Source: Hyphomicrobiales bacterium
GTDB taxonomy: Bacteria > Pseudomonadota > Alphaproteobacteria > Rhizobiales > Rhizobiaceae
Direction: 5' to 3'
NCBI GenBank assembly: GCA_900471485.1
Contig: UCEU01000026.1
Location: 83,123 to 147,122 of the forward strand
DNA: 64,000 bases
Shown: positions 24,927 through 34,442 of the stretch, piece after piece
Position numbering within the stretch: position 1 is the stretch's first letter
How the letters are laid out: every line of letters starts with the position of its first letter
Program-made: the position numbers and the translations under genes
Notes under the pieces: generated by a model
The model's database searches: none
What the model saw: only the letters and a program-made list of their open reading frames with translations
What the model was told of the DNA's origin: nothing

Positions 24927-25226
24927 CCGGCTACTCCTCATCAAACTTCAAAAAGCAGTATTTAAATGTGTAGCGCACAAATCTTTGGAAATGATTAAAC
25001 TTAGATATACCAAAGATTACATGTGAAATTTACATATGGATTGGCATCTAGGCTTATCTGGCTGATTTTTATTCAGTAATTTCCGCCGCGCGCTTGTGTG
25101 ACACGCGCGTAGCGCGAGTAGCGCCAAGAAAAAAGTCAAGAAAGACTGGAGGCGATCAAGGTCACCGGGCAATCGCCAGCGCAGCGCGAGGCTGCGATGG
25201 CGATATCTGCATGAAAATGCGCGGTA
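24927..25226. other. AT-rich intergenic region with a 14-position palindrome
   Basis: This 300-bp gap holds no gene. The part next to the cyclase (about 24950-25080) is AT-rich and probably contains its promoter. At 25172-25185 and 25191-25204 an imperfect inverted repeat (ATCGCCA then CGCAGC on each arm, one mismatch, 5-nt loop) follows the class I fumarase gene. It has no T-run on either strand, so it may act as a transcript end-protecting hairpin. Confidence 0.5.
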
Positions 25227-26834
25227 CTAGCCGAGATTGAATTCCTGGAAGAAGTCGTTGCCCTTGTCGTCGGTGACGATGAAGGCGGGGAAGTCCTCGA
25301 CCTCGATCTTCCACACCGCTTCCATGCCGAGCTCCGGATACTCCAGCACCTCGACCTTGCGGATGCAGTCCTGCGCCAGACGGGCGGCCGGGCCGCCGAT
25401 GGAGCCGAGATAGAAGCCGCCATGCGTCTTGCAAGCCTCGCGGACTGCCCGCGAGCGGTTGCCCTTGGCGAGCATGATCATCGAACCGCCGAAGGACTGG
25501 AATTGATCGACATATGAGTCCATGCGGCCGGCCGTGGTCGGGCCGAAGGAGCCGGAGGCGTAACCGGCGGGCGTCTTGGCCGGGCCGGCGTAGTAGACCG
25601 GGTGGTTCTTCATGTAGTCGGGCATGCCTTCGCCCTTTTCCAGGCGCTCACGGATCTTCGAATGCGCGAGGTCGCGGGCGACGATGATCGTGCCTGTCAG
25701 CGACAGGCGGGTTTTCACCGGATGCTTGCTGAGTTCGGCAAGTATATCGGCCATCGGCTGGTTGAGATCGATCTTGACCATCGATTCCGACAGCTTTGCC
25801 TCGTCGATCTCGGGCATATACTTCGACGGATCGGTTTCCAGCTGCTCGACGAAGATGCCGTCGCGGTTGATCTTGCCCTTTGCCTGGCGGTCGGCGGAAC
25901 AGGAGACGCCAAGGCCGATCGGCAGCGAGGCGCCGTGGCGGGGCAGGCGGATGACGCGGACGTCGTGACAGAAATACTTGCCGCCGAACTGGGCGCCGAC
26001 GCCCATCTGCTGCGTCAGCTTGTGGATTTCCTTTTCCATCTCGACGTCGCGGAAGGCGTGGCCGCTTTCCGAGCCCTCGGTCGGTAGTTCGTCGAGATAG
26101 CGCGTCGAGGCGAGCTTGACGGTCTTCAGGTTCATTTCGGCCGAGGTGCCGCCGATGACGATCGCCAGATGGTAGGGAGGACAGGCCGCCGTACCCAGCG
26201 TGAGGATCTTCTCCTTGAGGAAGTCGATCATCCGGTCATGCGTCAGGAGCGACGGCGTGCCCTGATAAAGGAAGGTCTTGTTGGCAGAACCGCCACCCTT
26301 GGCGACGAAGAGGAAATTATATTCGTCGGTGCCTTCCTCGTAGATGTCGATCTGGGCCGGCAGGTTGTTCTTGGTGTTCTTCTCTTCGAACATCTTGATC
26401 GGGGCGAGCTGCGAGTAGCGCAGGTTCTTCTTCTCGTAGGCATCCATCACGCCCTTGGCGAGCGCCGAATAGTCTTCGCCCTCGGTCCATACGCGGCGGC
26501 CCTTCTTGCCCATGATGATCGCGGTGCCGGTGTCCTGGCACATGGGAAGGATGCCGCCGGCGGCTATGTTGGCGTTCTTCAGGAGGTCGTAGGCAACGAA
26601 GCGGTCGTTGTCGGTCGCCTCGGGATCGTCGAGGATCGAGGCGAGCTGCTTCAGATGGCCGGGGCGAAGCAAGTGGTTGATGTCGGCAAAGGCGGTCTCG
26701 GCCAGCAGACGGATGCCCTCGGGCTCGACGGTCAGGATATCCTGGCCCTTGAAGCTGTCTATAGAGACGTGGTCGCTGCTGATCTTGCGGTACTGAGTGG
26801 AGTCTTTGCCGAGGGGGAAGAGATCGTCAGCCAT
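25227..26834 (-). CDS. fumA: Fumarate hydratase, class I (iron-sulfur, single-chain)
   Basis: A 535-residue class I fumarase with the alpha and beta parts fused, as in E. coli FumA. Three cysteines suited to hold the 4Fe-4S cluster are seen in ILPMCQDTGTAI, GTAACPPYHLAIV and GLGVSCSADRQAKG. The C-terminal beta part starts around VKTRLSLTGTIIVARDLAH and contains YYAGPAKTPAGYASGSFGPTTAGRMDSY. It interconverts fumarate and malate in the TCA cycle and is oxygen- and iron-sensitive. I start at the ATG at 26834 (MADDLFPLG), 23 codons inside the longest open frame. It lies downstream of fumC but is separated from it by a terminator. Confidence 0.93.
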   Translation of the reverse strand: MADDLFPLGKDSTQYRKISSDHVSIDSFKGQDILTVEPEGIRLLAETAFADINHLLRPGHLKQLASILDDPEATDNDRFVAYDLLKNANIAAGGILPMCQDTGTAIIMGKKGRRVWTEGEDYSALAKGVMDAYEKKNLRYSQLAPIKMFEEKNTKNNLPAQIDIYEEGTDEYNFLFVAKGGGSANKTFLYQGTPSLLTHDRMIDFLKEKILTLGTAACPPYHLAIVIGGTSAEMNLKTVKLASTRYLDELPTEGSESGHAFRDVEMEKEIHKLTQQMGVGAQFGGKYFCHDVRVIRLPRHGASLPIGLGVSCSADRQAKGKINRDGIFVEQLETDPSKYMPEIDEAKLSESMVKIDLNQPMADILAELSKHPVKTRLSLTGTIIVARDLAHSKIRERLEKGEGMPDYMKNHPVYYAGPAKTPAGYASGSFGPTTAGRMDSYVDQFQSFGGSMIMLAKGNRSRAVREACKTHGGFYLGSIGGPAARLAQDCIRKVEVLEYPELGMEAVWKIEVEDFPAFIVTDDKGNDFFQEFNLG

Positions 26835-26941
26835 CGAATGACCTTTCGTGCGGGCCGGAATGGAAATCGCAGACGGTCTATGCGGGCGATGTGCGAATTG
26901 CAATCATTCTAAAACCTTCGGGAAAGGCTCAAGAATGCATG

Positions 26942-26972
26942 AAAAACACCGCCACGGAGGCCGTGGCGGTGT
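26942..26972 (-). terminator. Intrinsic terminator of fumC
   Basis: A perfect 12-bp stem (ACACCGCCACGG at 26946-26957, complement at 26961-26972) with a 3-nt loop is followed on the minus strand by TTTTT. It lies about 30 bp past the fumC stop and just upstream of the fumA promoter region. Confidence 0.9.
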
Positions 26973-27002
26973 CTGGTCGGTCGGTTCTACTTTGAGATGG
27001 TC

Positions 27003-28394
27003 TTACTTCGGGCCGATCATGGTCTCCGGGCGAACAAACTGGTCGAACTCTTCATTCGTAAGGTAACCGCCGCCGACGGCTTCCTCGCGGAGCGTCGTGC
27101 CGTTCTTGTGGGCGGTCTTGGCGATCTTGGCGCAGATGTCGTAGCCGAGGCGGCCGTTGAGCGCCGTCACCAGCATCAGCGAGTTTTCGACGCCCTTCCG
27201 GATATTGTCTTCGCGCGCCTCGATACCGACGACGCAATTGTCGGTGAAGGAGACGGCGGCGTCGCCGAGCAGCTGCACCGACTGCAGGAAGTTATAGGCC
27301 ATCATCGGGTTGTAGACGTTGAGCTCGAAATGACCCTGGCTGCCGGCGAAGGTGAGTGCGGCGTTGTTGCCGAAAATGTGGGCACAGACCTGCGTCAGCG
27401 CCTCCGACTGCGTCGGGTTGACCTTGCCGGGCATGATCGAAGAGCCGGGCTCGTTTTCCGGCAGCGACAGCTCGCCGAGGCCGGCGCGCGGTCCGGAGCC
27501 GAGGAAACGGATGTCGTTGGCGATCTTGAAGAGAGCGGCGGCGGCCGCGTTGATGGCGCCATGGGCGAAGACCATCGAGTCGTGGGAGGCGAGCGCCTCG
27601 AACTTGTTGGGCGCGGTGACGAAGGGCAGGGCGGTAATAGTGGAGATCTCTTCCGCGACCTTCTCTGCAAAGCCGATCGGGGCGTTGAGGCCGGTGCCGA
27701 CCGCCGTGCCGCCCTGGGCGAGCTTGGAGAGTGCGGGCAGCGTCAGTTCGATGTTGGCGATTGCCGAGCCAACCTGGGCGGCGTAGCCCGAAAATTCCTG
27801 GCCGAGCGTCAGCGGCGTTGCATCCTGCGTATGGGTGCGGCCGATCTTGATGATGTGGCTGAACTCGGTGACCTTCATGTCGAGCGCCGCATGCAGGTGC
27901 TTCAGGCCCGGCAGCAGGTGGTGGACGATCTGCTCGACGCAGGCGATGTGCATGGCCGTCGGGTAGGTGTCGTTCGACGACTGGCTCATGTTGACGTGGT
28001 CGTTCGGATGCACCGGCTTCTTCGAGCCCATGACGCCGCCGAGCACCTCGATCGCGCGGTTGGAGATCACCTCGTTGGCGTTCATGTTCGACTGCGTGCC
28101 GGAGCCGGTCTGCCAGACGACCAGCGGGAAGTGGTCATTGAGCTTTCCGTCGATGACCTCCTGGGCGGCATCGACAATAGCGTTGCCGATGGCCGGGTCG
28201 AGCCTGCCGAGCGCCATGTTGGCGCGGGCAGCGGCCTGCTTGACGATCCCCAGCGCGCGGACGATCGATGTCGGCTGCTTTTCCCAGCCGATCTTGAAAT
28301 TACCAAGCGAACGCTCGGCCTGCGCGCCCCAATATCGGTCGCTTTGTACTTCGATCGGGCCGAATGTATCTGTTTCCGTGCGGGTAGAGGTCAT
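27003..28394 (-). CDS. fumC: Fumarate hydratase, class II (FumC)
   Basis: A 463-residue, iron-independent fumarase, the normal length. The superfamily signature GSSIMPGKVNP is intact (about residues 316-326), as are TGSGTQSNMNANEVISNRA, HPNDHVNMSQSSNDTYPTAMH and GRTHTQDATPLTLGQEFSGY. The catalytic His and Ser positions are present. It forms a tetramer and works in the TCA cycle, typically when iron is short or oxidants are high. I choose the ATG at 28394, as AAAGG lies 7 bp before it, over an ATG two codons upstream. It has its own terminator before fumA. Confidence 0.95.
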   Translation of the reverse strand: MTSTRTETDTFGPIEVQSDRYWGAQAERSLGNFKIGWEKQPTSIVRALGIVKQAAARANMALGRLDPAIGNAIVDAAQEVIDGKLNDHFPLVVWQTGSGTQSNMNANEVISNRAIEVLGGVMGSKKPVHPNDHVNMSQSSNDTYPTAMHIACVEQIVHHLLPGLKHLHAALDMKVTEFSHIIKIGRTHTQDATPLTLGQEFSGYAAQVGSAIANIELTLPALSKLAQGGTAVGTGLNAPIGFAEKVAEEISTITALPFVTAPNKFEALASHDSMVFAHGAINAAAAALFKIANDIRFLGSGPRAGLGELSLPENEPGSSIMPGKVNPTQSEALTQVCAHIFGNNAALTFAGSQGHFELNVYNPMMAYNFLQSVQLLGDAAVSFTDNCVVGIEAREDNIRKGVENSLMLVTALNGRLGYDICAKIAKTAHKNGTTLREEAVGGGYLTNEEFDQFVRPETMIGPK

Positions 28395-28798
28395 CGTCAT
28401 GCCTTTCTGTCGCCTAGGGGCTGCAAAGATGTGCGTCTTATAGGTCTGAACGGGCGGGAAGAAAACCGTTTGGCGGCGGAAATATGATCGGCGAAATCAT
28501 GTTATTGAAATCGCTATGAGTGCCTTTTCGGACACGCCGGATTTTTTATCGCCAAGCGGCCTTTTGGCCACTGTGTCGATGCGCCAAAATAAAGTAAAAA
28601 ATTAACCAATAATTTCATAATTTTGTGTGAACTGCCGTGTGGCGGGCGAGCGTATAGCGTCACACTATCTTGAGTTTTCCAAGGCTAGCAGTGGCGCCTG
28701 CTTTCTGTCATTTCAACGGCTGGCGCCGGATGAAACAAGTTCTGAACTGGGCGTGGCCCACGATCGAAGACAGCATGGTACTGGGACTGGAAAAAAGC

Positions 28799-30673
28799 AT
28801 GAGCTTCATTTTGAAAAGTGCGGTTTCCGCACTGGCTGTTACTTGCGGCATGGCCGCTATGGGTATCGCGCCTGCGCATGCCTATACGCTGATGGACATG
28901 ATCCGCGGTGATCGCGCGCGGGCCCAGAGCACGATGATCAATCCGGCTCCCACAGCCATCGCGCCGCCGCAGGTCAATACCAGCGCGCCGCTGCCCAAGG
29001 TTTCCAGCCCGCAATATTATACCTACAAGCCCGATGCCATGCGTCTGGTCGATACGGCCAAGTTCACCGATCCGGTCGTGACCGGCGCCGTTGCCAATGC
29101 AGCCGGCGCATCGGACATGACGCCCAGCGTTCAGCGCCGGTATCTCGCCGATGCCAAGGTTCGCGCTCCTGCTGAGGTCGCCAAGGCGCTCGAAGCCTAT
29201 TACGGCGACGTCAAGAACCAGATGGTCTGGCTTGATGGCGGCGAGATCAACGAGCGTGCCAAGGCTGCGATGGCCGCTCTCGCCAACGTCAATGCCGTCG
29301 GCCTCGATCCGGCCGATTACGCCGTCGAGCTTCCCGCCGTCGATCAGTCCGCTCCCGATCCGGAACTGCGCGACCGGGCGCTGATGCAGTTCGAACTGTC
29401 GTTGTCCGCAAAGGTGCTCGCCTATGTGCAGGATACGGTTCGCGGCCGCGTCGACCCGAACAAGCTGTCCGGTTACCACGATTTCAAGCGCAAGGATGTC
29501 AACCTGACGCCGGTGCTGAAGCTTGCTCGCATGAGTCCCGACGTCGGCGCCTATCTCGGCAGCCGTACGCCTGACGGCCCCCAGTTCGTCGCCCTCAAGG
29601 ATGAACTTGCCAAGCTGCGGGCCGAAGGCGGCAGCGAGGAGCGGATCAACATCACCCTGACCGGCCTGCTGCGTCCCGGTGATACGTCGAGCGAGATCGC
29701 CAACATCGTCAAGGCGATCGACAAGCACGGTTCGGCTGCTCTGAAGGCCGAACATGCCGCAACGCTCGCGGCCTATAGTGGTGGCAGCGACTACTCGCCG
29801 GAGATCGTGGCGCTGGTCGAAGGCTTCCAGAAGGAACACGGCCTGAAGCCGGATGGCGTGGTCGGTCAGGCTACCGTCCGCGTGATGACCGGTGGCGACA
29901 GCAACGGCGCGAAGATCGAGAAGATCGTGGTCGCGATGGAGCAGGCGCGCTGGCTGCCGGAAGATCTCGGTTCCCGCTATGTCTTCATCAACCAGCCGGC
30001 GTTCATGGTCTACTACCACAATGACAACAAGGAACAGTTGTCGATGAAGGTGGTCGTCGGCCAGCCGTCGCACCAGACCTTCTTCTTCCAGGACCAGGTC
30101 CAGACCGTCGAGTTCAACCCGTTCTGGGGCGTTCCGCAGTCGATCATCATCAACGAGATGCTGCCGAAGCTGCGTGCGGACCCGAACTATCTCGACCGCA
30201 TGGGCTATGAAGTCGCCGTCGGCGGCCGCGCCGTGCCGTCATCGAGCGTCGACTGGTACGGTTCGACGGCGAACGTCTCCGTGCGTCAGCCACCGAGTGG
30301 CGACAACGCGCTGGGCGAGCTGAAGATCCTGTTCCCGAACGTGCACGCGATCTACATGCACGACACGCCCTCGAAGAGCTTCTTCAAGCGTGACATGCGC
30401 GCGCTCAGCCACGGTTGCGTGCGTCTTGCAGATCCGCGCGCCATGGCGGCTGCGGTTCTGAACACGACGGTCGACAAGATCGGCCAGGAAATCGCGACGG
30501 GCAAGAACCATGCGGTGCAGGTGCCGCAGAAGTTCCCGATCTATATCGCCTATTTCACGGCATGGCCGGACAAGAACGGCGTCGTACAGTATTTCGACGA
30601 CGTCTATGGCCGCGACGCCTATGTCGAGAAGGCTTTCAGCGTGACGTCGAAGGCCCGCGGCGCTCAGATCTGA
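28799..30673 (+). CDS. L,D-transpeptidase (YcbB-like) with peptidoglycan-binding domain
   Basis: A 624-residue exported protein. The signal peptide is about residues 1-28 (MSFILKSAVSALAVTCGMA ... AHA). An N-terminal region resembles the scaffold of YcbB. A PG_binding_1 domain follows (YSPEIVALVEGFQKEHGLKPDGVVGQATVRVM). The catalytic YkuD domain (about 420-580) ends in HGCVRLADPR, where the cysteine is the nucleophile. It makes 3-3 cross-links in peptidoglycan, which are abundant in Rhizobiales and tied to their polar growth. The start is uncertain: an ATG at 28775 is in frame too, and the open frame reaches 28670. It ends in a clear terminator. Confidence 0.9.
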   Translation: MSFILKSAVSALAVTCGMAAMGIAPAHAYTLMDMIRGDRARAQSTMINPAPTAIAPPQVNTSAPLPKVSSPQYYTYKPDAMRLVDTAKFTDPVVTGAVANAAGASDMTPSVQRRYLADAKVRAPAEVAKALEAYYGDVKNQMVWLDGGEINERAKAAMAALANVNAVGLDPADYAVELPAVDQSAPDPELRDRALMQFELSLSAKVLAYVQDTVRGRVDPNKLSGYHDFKRKDVNLTPVLKLARMSPDVGAYLGSRTPDGPQFVALKDELAKLRAEGGSEERINITLTGLLRPGDTSSEIANIVKAIDKHGSAALKAEHAATLAAYSGGSDYSPEIVALVEGFQKEHGLKPDGVVGQATVRVMTGGDSNGAKIEKIVVAMEQARWLPEDLGSRYVFINQPAFMVYYHNDNKEQLSMKVVVGQPSHQTFFFQDQVQTVEFNPFWGVPQSIIINEMLPKLRADPNYLDRMGYEVAVGGRAVPSSSVDWYGSTANVSVRQPPSGDNALGELKILFPNVHAIYMHDTPSKSFFKRDMRALSHGCVRLADPRAMAAAVLNTTVDKIGQEIATGKNHAVQVPQKFPIYIAYFTAWPDKNGVVQYFDDVYGRDAYVEKAFSVTSKARGAQI

Positions 30674-30693
30674 GCTCGGCAGTCACGAAACAG

Positions 30694-30720
30694 AAAAGGC
30701 GGCTCTCGGGCCGCCTTTTT
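30694..30720 (+). terminator. Intrinsic terminator after the L,D-transpeptidase gene
   Basis: An 8-bp stem AAGGCGGC (30696-30703) with its complement (30710-30717) and a 6-nt loop runs into TTTTT, starting about 20 bp after the stop codon. Confidence 0.9.
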
Positions 30721-30747
30721 CGGTTTTGGTGTGTCGTGTCGCCGATT

Positions 30748-31431
30748 TCAGGAAGCAGGGCGGGTCAGCAGCTCTTCCACCAGCGTTGGCGTCAGTTCGC
30801 GATAGTGCGTGATGACGCGGGTCGGATTCAGCGTTTCGACAGGTACGTCGGAATAGCCAAACGGAACCGCGATCGACGGGACGCCTGCATTGTGGGCGAC
30901 CATGATGTCGTTGACGCTGTCGCCGATCATGATCGTGCGGCGCGGATCACAACCGGCGAGCTCGACGGTGCCGAGCAGGTGCTTCGCGTCGGGTTTGCGC
31001 ACTGGGAAGGTATCGCCGCCGGTGATAACATCGAAATGGCCGGTGAGGCCGAGCTTGTCGAGCAGCGGACGGGCCAGACCCTCGAGCTTGTTGGTGCAGA
31101 CGGCCAGCTTGCAGCCCACATCCTTCAGCGTGTTCATGGCATCGACGACGCCGGGGTAGGGCATGGTGTGGCCGGGCATGTTTGCACTGTAGTGCGCGAT
31201 GAAGCGGTCGAGCAGGGCCGGCAGTGCTGCCTCGTCGATCGGCTCGCCCTGTAGCTTGCAGGCGCGCTCGATCATCACCTTGGCACCCTGGCCGACCAGG
31301 TGTGTCAGGTCGTCGTAGCTCACGGGCGCAAGGCCGATCGCTGAGATCGTGTGGTTCAGGCTTTCGACGAGATCGGCATGGGTATCGAGCAGCGTGCCGT
31401 CGAGATCGAAGACGATAAGGGCAGGGATCAA
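30748..31431 (-). CDS. gph: Phosphoglycolate phosphatase (HAD family)
   Basis: A 227-residue HAD hydrolase. Motif I is VFDLDGTLLDT (nucleophile D, about residue 8), motif II is AVCTNK, motif III is the lysine in RKPDAKHL, and motif IV is MIGDSVNDIM. The helical cap between motifs I and II is of the Gph type. It removes phosphate from 2-phosphoglycolate, formed during DNA repair or oxygenation reactions. It is divergent from rpiA and convergent with the L,D-transpeptidase gene. Confidence 0.9.
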   Translation of the reverse strand: MIPALIVFDLDGTLLDTHADLVESLNHTISAIGLAPVSYDDLTHLVGQGAKVMIERACKLQGEPIDEAALPALLDRFIAHYSANMPGHTMPYPGVVDAMNTLKDVGCKLAVCTNKLEGLARPLLDKLGLTGHFDVITGGDTFPVRKPDAKHLLGTVELAGCDPRRTIMIGDSVNDIMVAHNAGVPSIAVPFGYSDVPVETLNPTRVITHYRELTPTLVEELLTRPAS

Positions 31432-31623
31432 AGGGGTTGCCTCTTCGCAATTGGAACGCTTCGGGAGTAGGCGATAGGCACTTCAATTGCAACGCCCCTA
31501 AGCATTGAGGGGAAGTAACGGTCGTCCCCGCATTTCGAAAATCATTGCGTTATTTTGGCTTTCGTTTGACCTGCGAGCCGTGTAAACAGCACATCCAATG
31601 TAACAATTCGGAGTATGCGGCGC

Positions 31624-32322
31624 ATGGATGCCCGCGAAATGAAGATCAAGGCGGCCGAGGTTGCGCTGTCACATGTCGAAGACGGCATGCGACTCGGCAT
31701 AGGAACCGGAAGCACGGCCGAGGAATTCGTACGGTTGCTGGCCGAAAAGGTCGCGGGTGGATTCCGGGTCGAGGGTGTCCCTACATCGGAACGGACCGCG
31801 CGGCTTTGCGTCGAACTCGGCGTCCCCCTGAAGTCGCTGGACGAACTGCCGGCGCTCGATCTGACGATCGACGGCGCCGACGAGGTCGATTCGAACCTGC
31901 GGCTGATCAAGGGCGGCGGCGGCGCGCTGCTGCGCGAAAAGATCGTCGCGGCGGCATCCGAGAAGATGATCGTGATCGCCGACGAGAGCAAGCTGGTCGA
32001 CACGCTCGGCGCCTTCGCACTTCCGATCGAGGTCAACATTTTCGGCCTCGTCGCCACGCGTATCGCCATCGAAAAGCACGCGTCGCGGCTCGGCCTCTCC
32101 GGCAAGCTGACGCTCAGGCAGTCCGGTGACGGAGATTTTACCACGGACGGCGGCCACTACATCATCGATGCATCTTTTGGCCGTATTCCTGATGCAGAGG
32201 CGCTTTCAAACGCGCTTTATTCGATACCCGGAGTCGTCGAACACGGGCTCTTTCTCAACATGGCGACGCTTGCGATCATTGCTGGTCCAGCAGGCGCACG
32301 AACGCTCACGGCGAACAGGTAA
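31624..32322 (+). CDS. rpiA: Ribose-5-phosphate isomerase A
   Basis: A 232-residue enzyme of the pentose phosphate pathway. It carries the phosphate-binding GIGTGSTAEEF, the catalytic DLTIDGADEVD and KGGGGALLREKI, and the C-terminal VEHGLFLNMA. It interconverts ribose-5-phosphate and ribulose-5-phosphate. I start at the ATG at 31624 because GGAG is 9 bp upstream; an ATG at 31615 is only 1 bp from that site. The DUF2059 gene follows after 17 bp, and gor lies behind a terminator, so rpiA and the DUF2059 gene probably form one unit. Confidence 0.95.
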   Translation: MDAREMKIKAAEVALSHVEDGMRLGIGTGSTAEEFVRLLAEKVAGGFRVEGVPTSERTARLCVELGVPLKSLDELPALDLTIDGADEVDSNLRLIKGGGGALLREKIVAAASEKMIVIADESKLVDTLGAFALPIEVNIFGLVATRIAIEKHASRLGLSGKLTLRQSGDGDFTTDGGHYIIDASFGRIPDAEALSNALYSIPGVVEHGLFLNMATLAIIAGPAGARTLTANR

Positions 32323-32339
32323 CAGGAGCATTGAAACTC

Positions 32340-32933
32340 ATGATTAAATTTGCAGGTCTTGGCCGTTTTGCTGCTGCGACCCTGGTGCTTTCGGGCATCG
32401 CATTCGGTTCCGCGGCGCATGCCCAGGAAGCCTCTCCGGAACAGCTCAAGGCCGCGCGCGCCGCGATCGACGCCATTGGCGCGACAACGCAGTTCGACAA
32501 CATCCTGCCGGGTCTCGCCGAGCGCCTGAAGGCCGATCTCATCCAGGATTCGCCGAACTACCAGGACGTGATCACGGCTGAAGTCGACAAGCAGGCACTG
32601 GCTCTCGCACCGCGCCGCGCCGATCTCGAAAAGGAAGCGGCTCTTACCTATGCAAAGGCCTTCTCCGTCGACGAACTGAACGCGATCGCGCAGTTCTACA
32701 GCTCGCCGGTCGGCCAGAAGCTCCTGAAGGATGGCCCGATCGCATCGCGCGAAACCGTAAAGGCTGCCGACATCTGGGCGCAGGGCATCTCCCGCGACCT
32801 GCAGAAGTCGACCAGCACCGAGCTTGCCAAGGTGATCAAGGTTGCTCCGGCCGCCGGCACCGATCCGGCAGCGCCTGCAGCTCCGGCCGCCAAGCCTGCG
32901 GCACCGGCTGCAAAGCCCGCCGCAAAGCCGTAA
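32340..32933 (+). CDS. Exported DUF2059 domain protein
   Basis: A 197-residue protein with a signal peptide (MIKFAGLGRFAAATLVLSG ... AHA, cleavage about residue 29). The DUF2059 region follows (about 85-145), with YAKAFSVDELNAIAQFYSSPVGQKLL as its most conserved part. The last 30 residues are an Ala/Pro/Lys tail with tandem AAPAAKP units, likely disordered. The periplasmic role is unknown. The start at 32340 is preceded by AGGAG at 11 bp. It is followed by an intrinsic terminator. Confidence 0.88.
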   Translation: MIKFAGLGRFAAATLVLSGIAFGSAAHAQEASPEQLKAARAAIDAIGATTQFDNILPGLAERLKADLIQDSPNYQDVITAEVDKQALALAPRRADLEKEAALTYAKAFSVDELNAIAQFYSSPVGQKLLKDGPIASRETVKAADIWAQGISRDLQKSTSTELAKVIKVAPAAGTDPAAPAAPAAKPAAPAAKPAAKP

Positions 32934-32955
32934 GGCACGGATCCTTGAAATTGCG

Positions 32956-32980
32956 AAAGCCCGGCATCGTCCGGGCTTTT
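32956..32980 (+). terminator. Intrinsic terminator after the DUF2059 gene
   Basis: A 9-bp stem AAAGCCCGG (32956-32964) with CCGGGCTTT (32971-32979) and a 6-nt loop is followed by TG and a TTTTT stretch. It separates the rpiA unit from gor. Confidence 0.85.
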
Positions 32981-33044
32981 GTTTTTGGTGCCCCTGGCAC
33001 TATATCAATGCCATCCCTTCCAAAGATTCCACCCGGAGCTTTTC

Positions 33045-34430
33045 ATGACTTCCTATGATTACGACCTTTTCGTCATTGGTGGCGGATCCGGCGGCGTGCG
33101 CAGTGCGCGGGTTGCCGCATCGCTTGGCAAGAAGGTGGCGATCGCGGAGGAGTATCGATACGGCGGCACCTGCGTCATTCGCGGCTGCGTGCCGAAGAAG
33201 CTGTTCGTCTACGCCTCGCAGTATCATGAGCATTTCGAAGATGCGGCCGGCTATGGCTGGACGGTGGGCGAAAGCTCGTTCGACTGGAAGAAGCTGATCG
33301 CGGCCAAGGATGCCGAGATAACCCGGCTCGAGGGGCTCTACAAGAAGGGCCTTTCGGGCGCCAATGCCGAGATCCTGGAAACGCGCGCCGAGCTTGTGGA
33401 CGCGCACACGGTAAGGCTCGTCAACACAGGCAAGACGGTAACGGCCAAGACCATCGTGATCGCGACCGGCGGGCGGCCCAATCCGCACGAGGCGCTGCCT
33501 GGCTTCGAGCTCTGCATTTCGTCCAACGAGGCGTTCCATCTTGAGGAGCTGCCGAAGTCGATCGTGATCGTCGGCGGCGGCTATATCGCCGTAGAGTTCG
33601 CCAACGTCTTCCATGGCCTCGGCGTGGAGACCACGCTCGTTTATCGCGGTGCTGAAATCCTGTCTCGTTTCGACCACGACATGCGCCGCGGGCTGCACGA
33701 GGCGATGGTCGCCAAGGGTATCCGCATTCTCTGCCACGAGATGCTGAAGAAGGTTTCGAAGGATGGCGACAGGCTTGAGGTCGAGACGCTGAACAACGGC
33801 TCTCTGACGGCCGATGTCGTCCTCCTGGCGATCGGGCGTATTCCGAACACGCAAGGTCTGGGCCTTGAGGCGGCAGGCGTTGCGACCGACCCGCGGGGCG
33901 CCATTGTCGTCGACGATTACTCGCGCACCAATGTGCCCAACATCTACGCGCTGGGAGATGTCACCGACCGGGTACAGCTGACGCCGGTGGCGATCCACGA
34001 GGCGATGTGCTTCATCGAGACCGAATACAAGAACAACCCGACCAAGCCCGACCACGACACGATCGCGACCGCCGTGTTCTCTCAGCCTGAGATCGGGACC
34101 GTTGGGCTGACCGAGGAAGAGGCGGGCAGGCGTTACAAGGACGTCGAGGTCTATCGCGCGCAGTTCCGACCGCTGAAGGCGACGCTTTCCGGGCGCAGCG
34201 AGAAGATGATCATGAAGCTGCTGGTCGATGGCACCAGCCGCAAGGTTATCGGTGCCCATATCCTCGGCCATGACGCCGGCGAGATGGCGCAGCTGCTCGG
34301 GATTACGCTGAAGGCCGGCTGCACCAAGGACGATTTCGATCGGACCATGGCGGTGCATCCGACGGCCGCGGAAGAACTGGTGACCATGTATGCGCCGAGC
34401 TACTGCCTGCGCGATGGCGTGCGCGTCTGA
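33045..34430 (+). CDS. gor: Glutathione-disulfide reductase
   Basis: A 461-residue class I flavoprotein disulfide reductase. The FAD-binding GGGSGG lies at residues about 10-15, the redox disulfide in GGTCVIRGCVPKKL (about 41-54), the NADPH-binding VGGGYIAVEFA in the middle, and the active-site HPTAAEE at the C-terminus. The NADP-specific arginines and the CVIRGC variant (typical GR is CVNVGC) match plant-type and alphaproteobacterial enzymes. It keeps glutathione reduced. I start at the ATG at 33045, with GGAG 7 bp before it. A 13-bp hairpin without T-run follows the gene. Confidence 0.95.
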   Translation: MTSYDYDLFVIGGGSGGVRSARVAASLGKKVAIAEEYRYGGTCVIRGCVPKKLFVYASQYHEHFEDAAGYGWTVGESSFDWKKLIAAKDAEITRLEGLYKKGLSGANAEILETRAELVDAHTVRLVNTGKTVTAKTIVIATGGRPNPHEALPGFELCISSNEAFHLEELPKSIVIVGGGYIAVEFANVFHGLGVETTLVYRGAEILSRFDHDMRRGLHEAMVAKGIRILCHEMLKKVSKDGDRLEVETLNNGSLTADVVLLAIGRIPNTQGLGLEAAGVATDPRGAIVVDDYSRTNVPNIYALGDVTDRVQLTPVAIHEAMCFIETEYKNNPTKPDHDTIATAVFSQPEIGTVGLTEEEAGRRYKDVEVYRAQFRPLKATLSGRSEKMIMKLLVDGTSRKVIGAHILGHDAGEMAQLLGITLKAGCTKDDFDRTMAVHPTAAEELVTMYAPSYCLRDGVRV

Positions 34431-34442
34431 GACCTGTTTCGA

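Noticed and set aside
25136..25423. Short open frames overlapping the end of the class I fumarase gene
   Set aside because: They are out-of-frame readings of the fumarase C-terminus and the palindrome after it.
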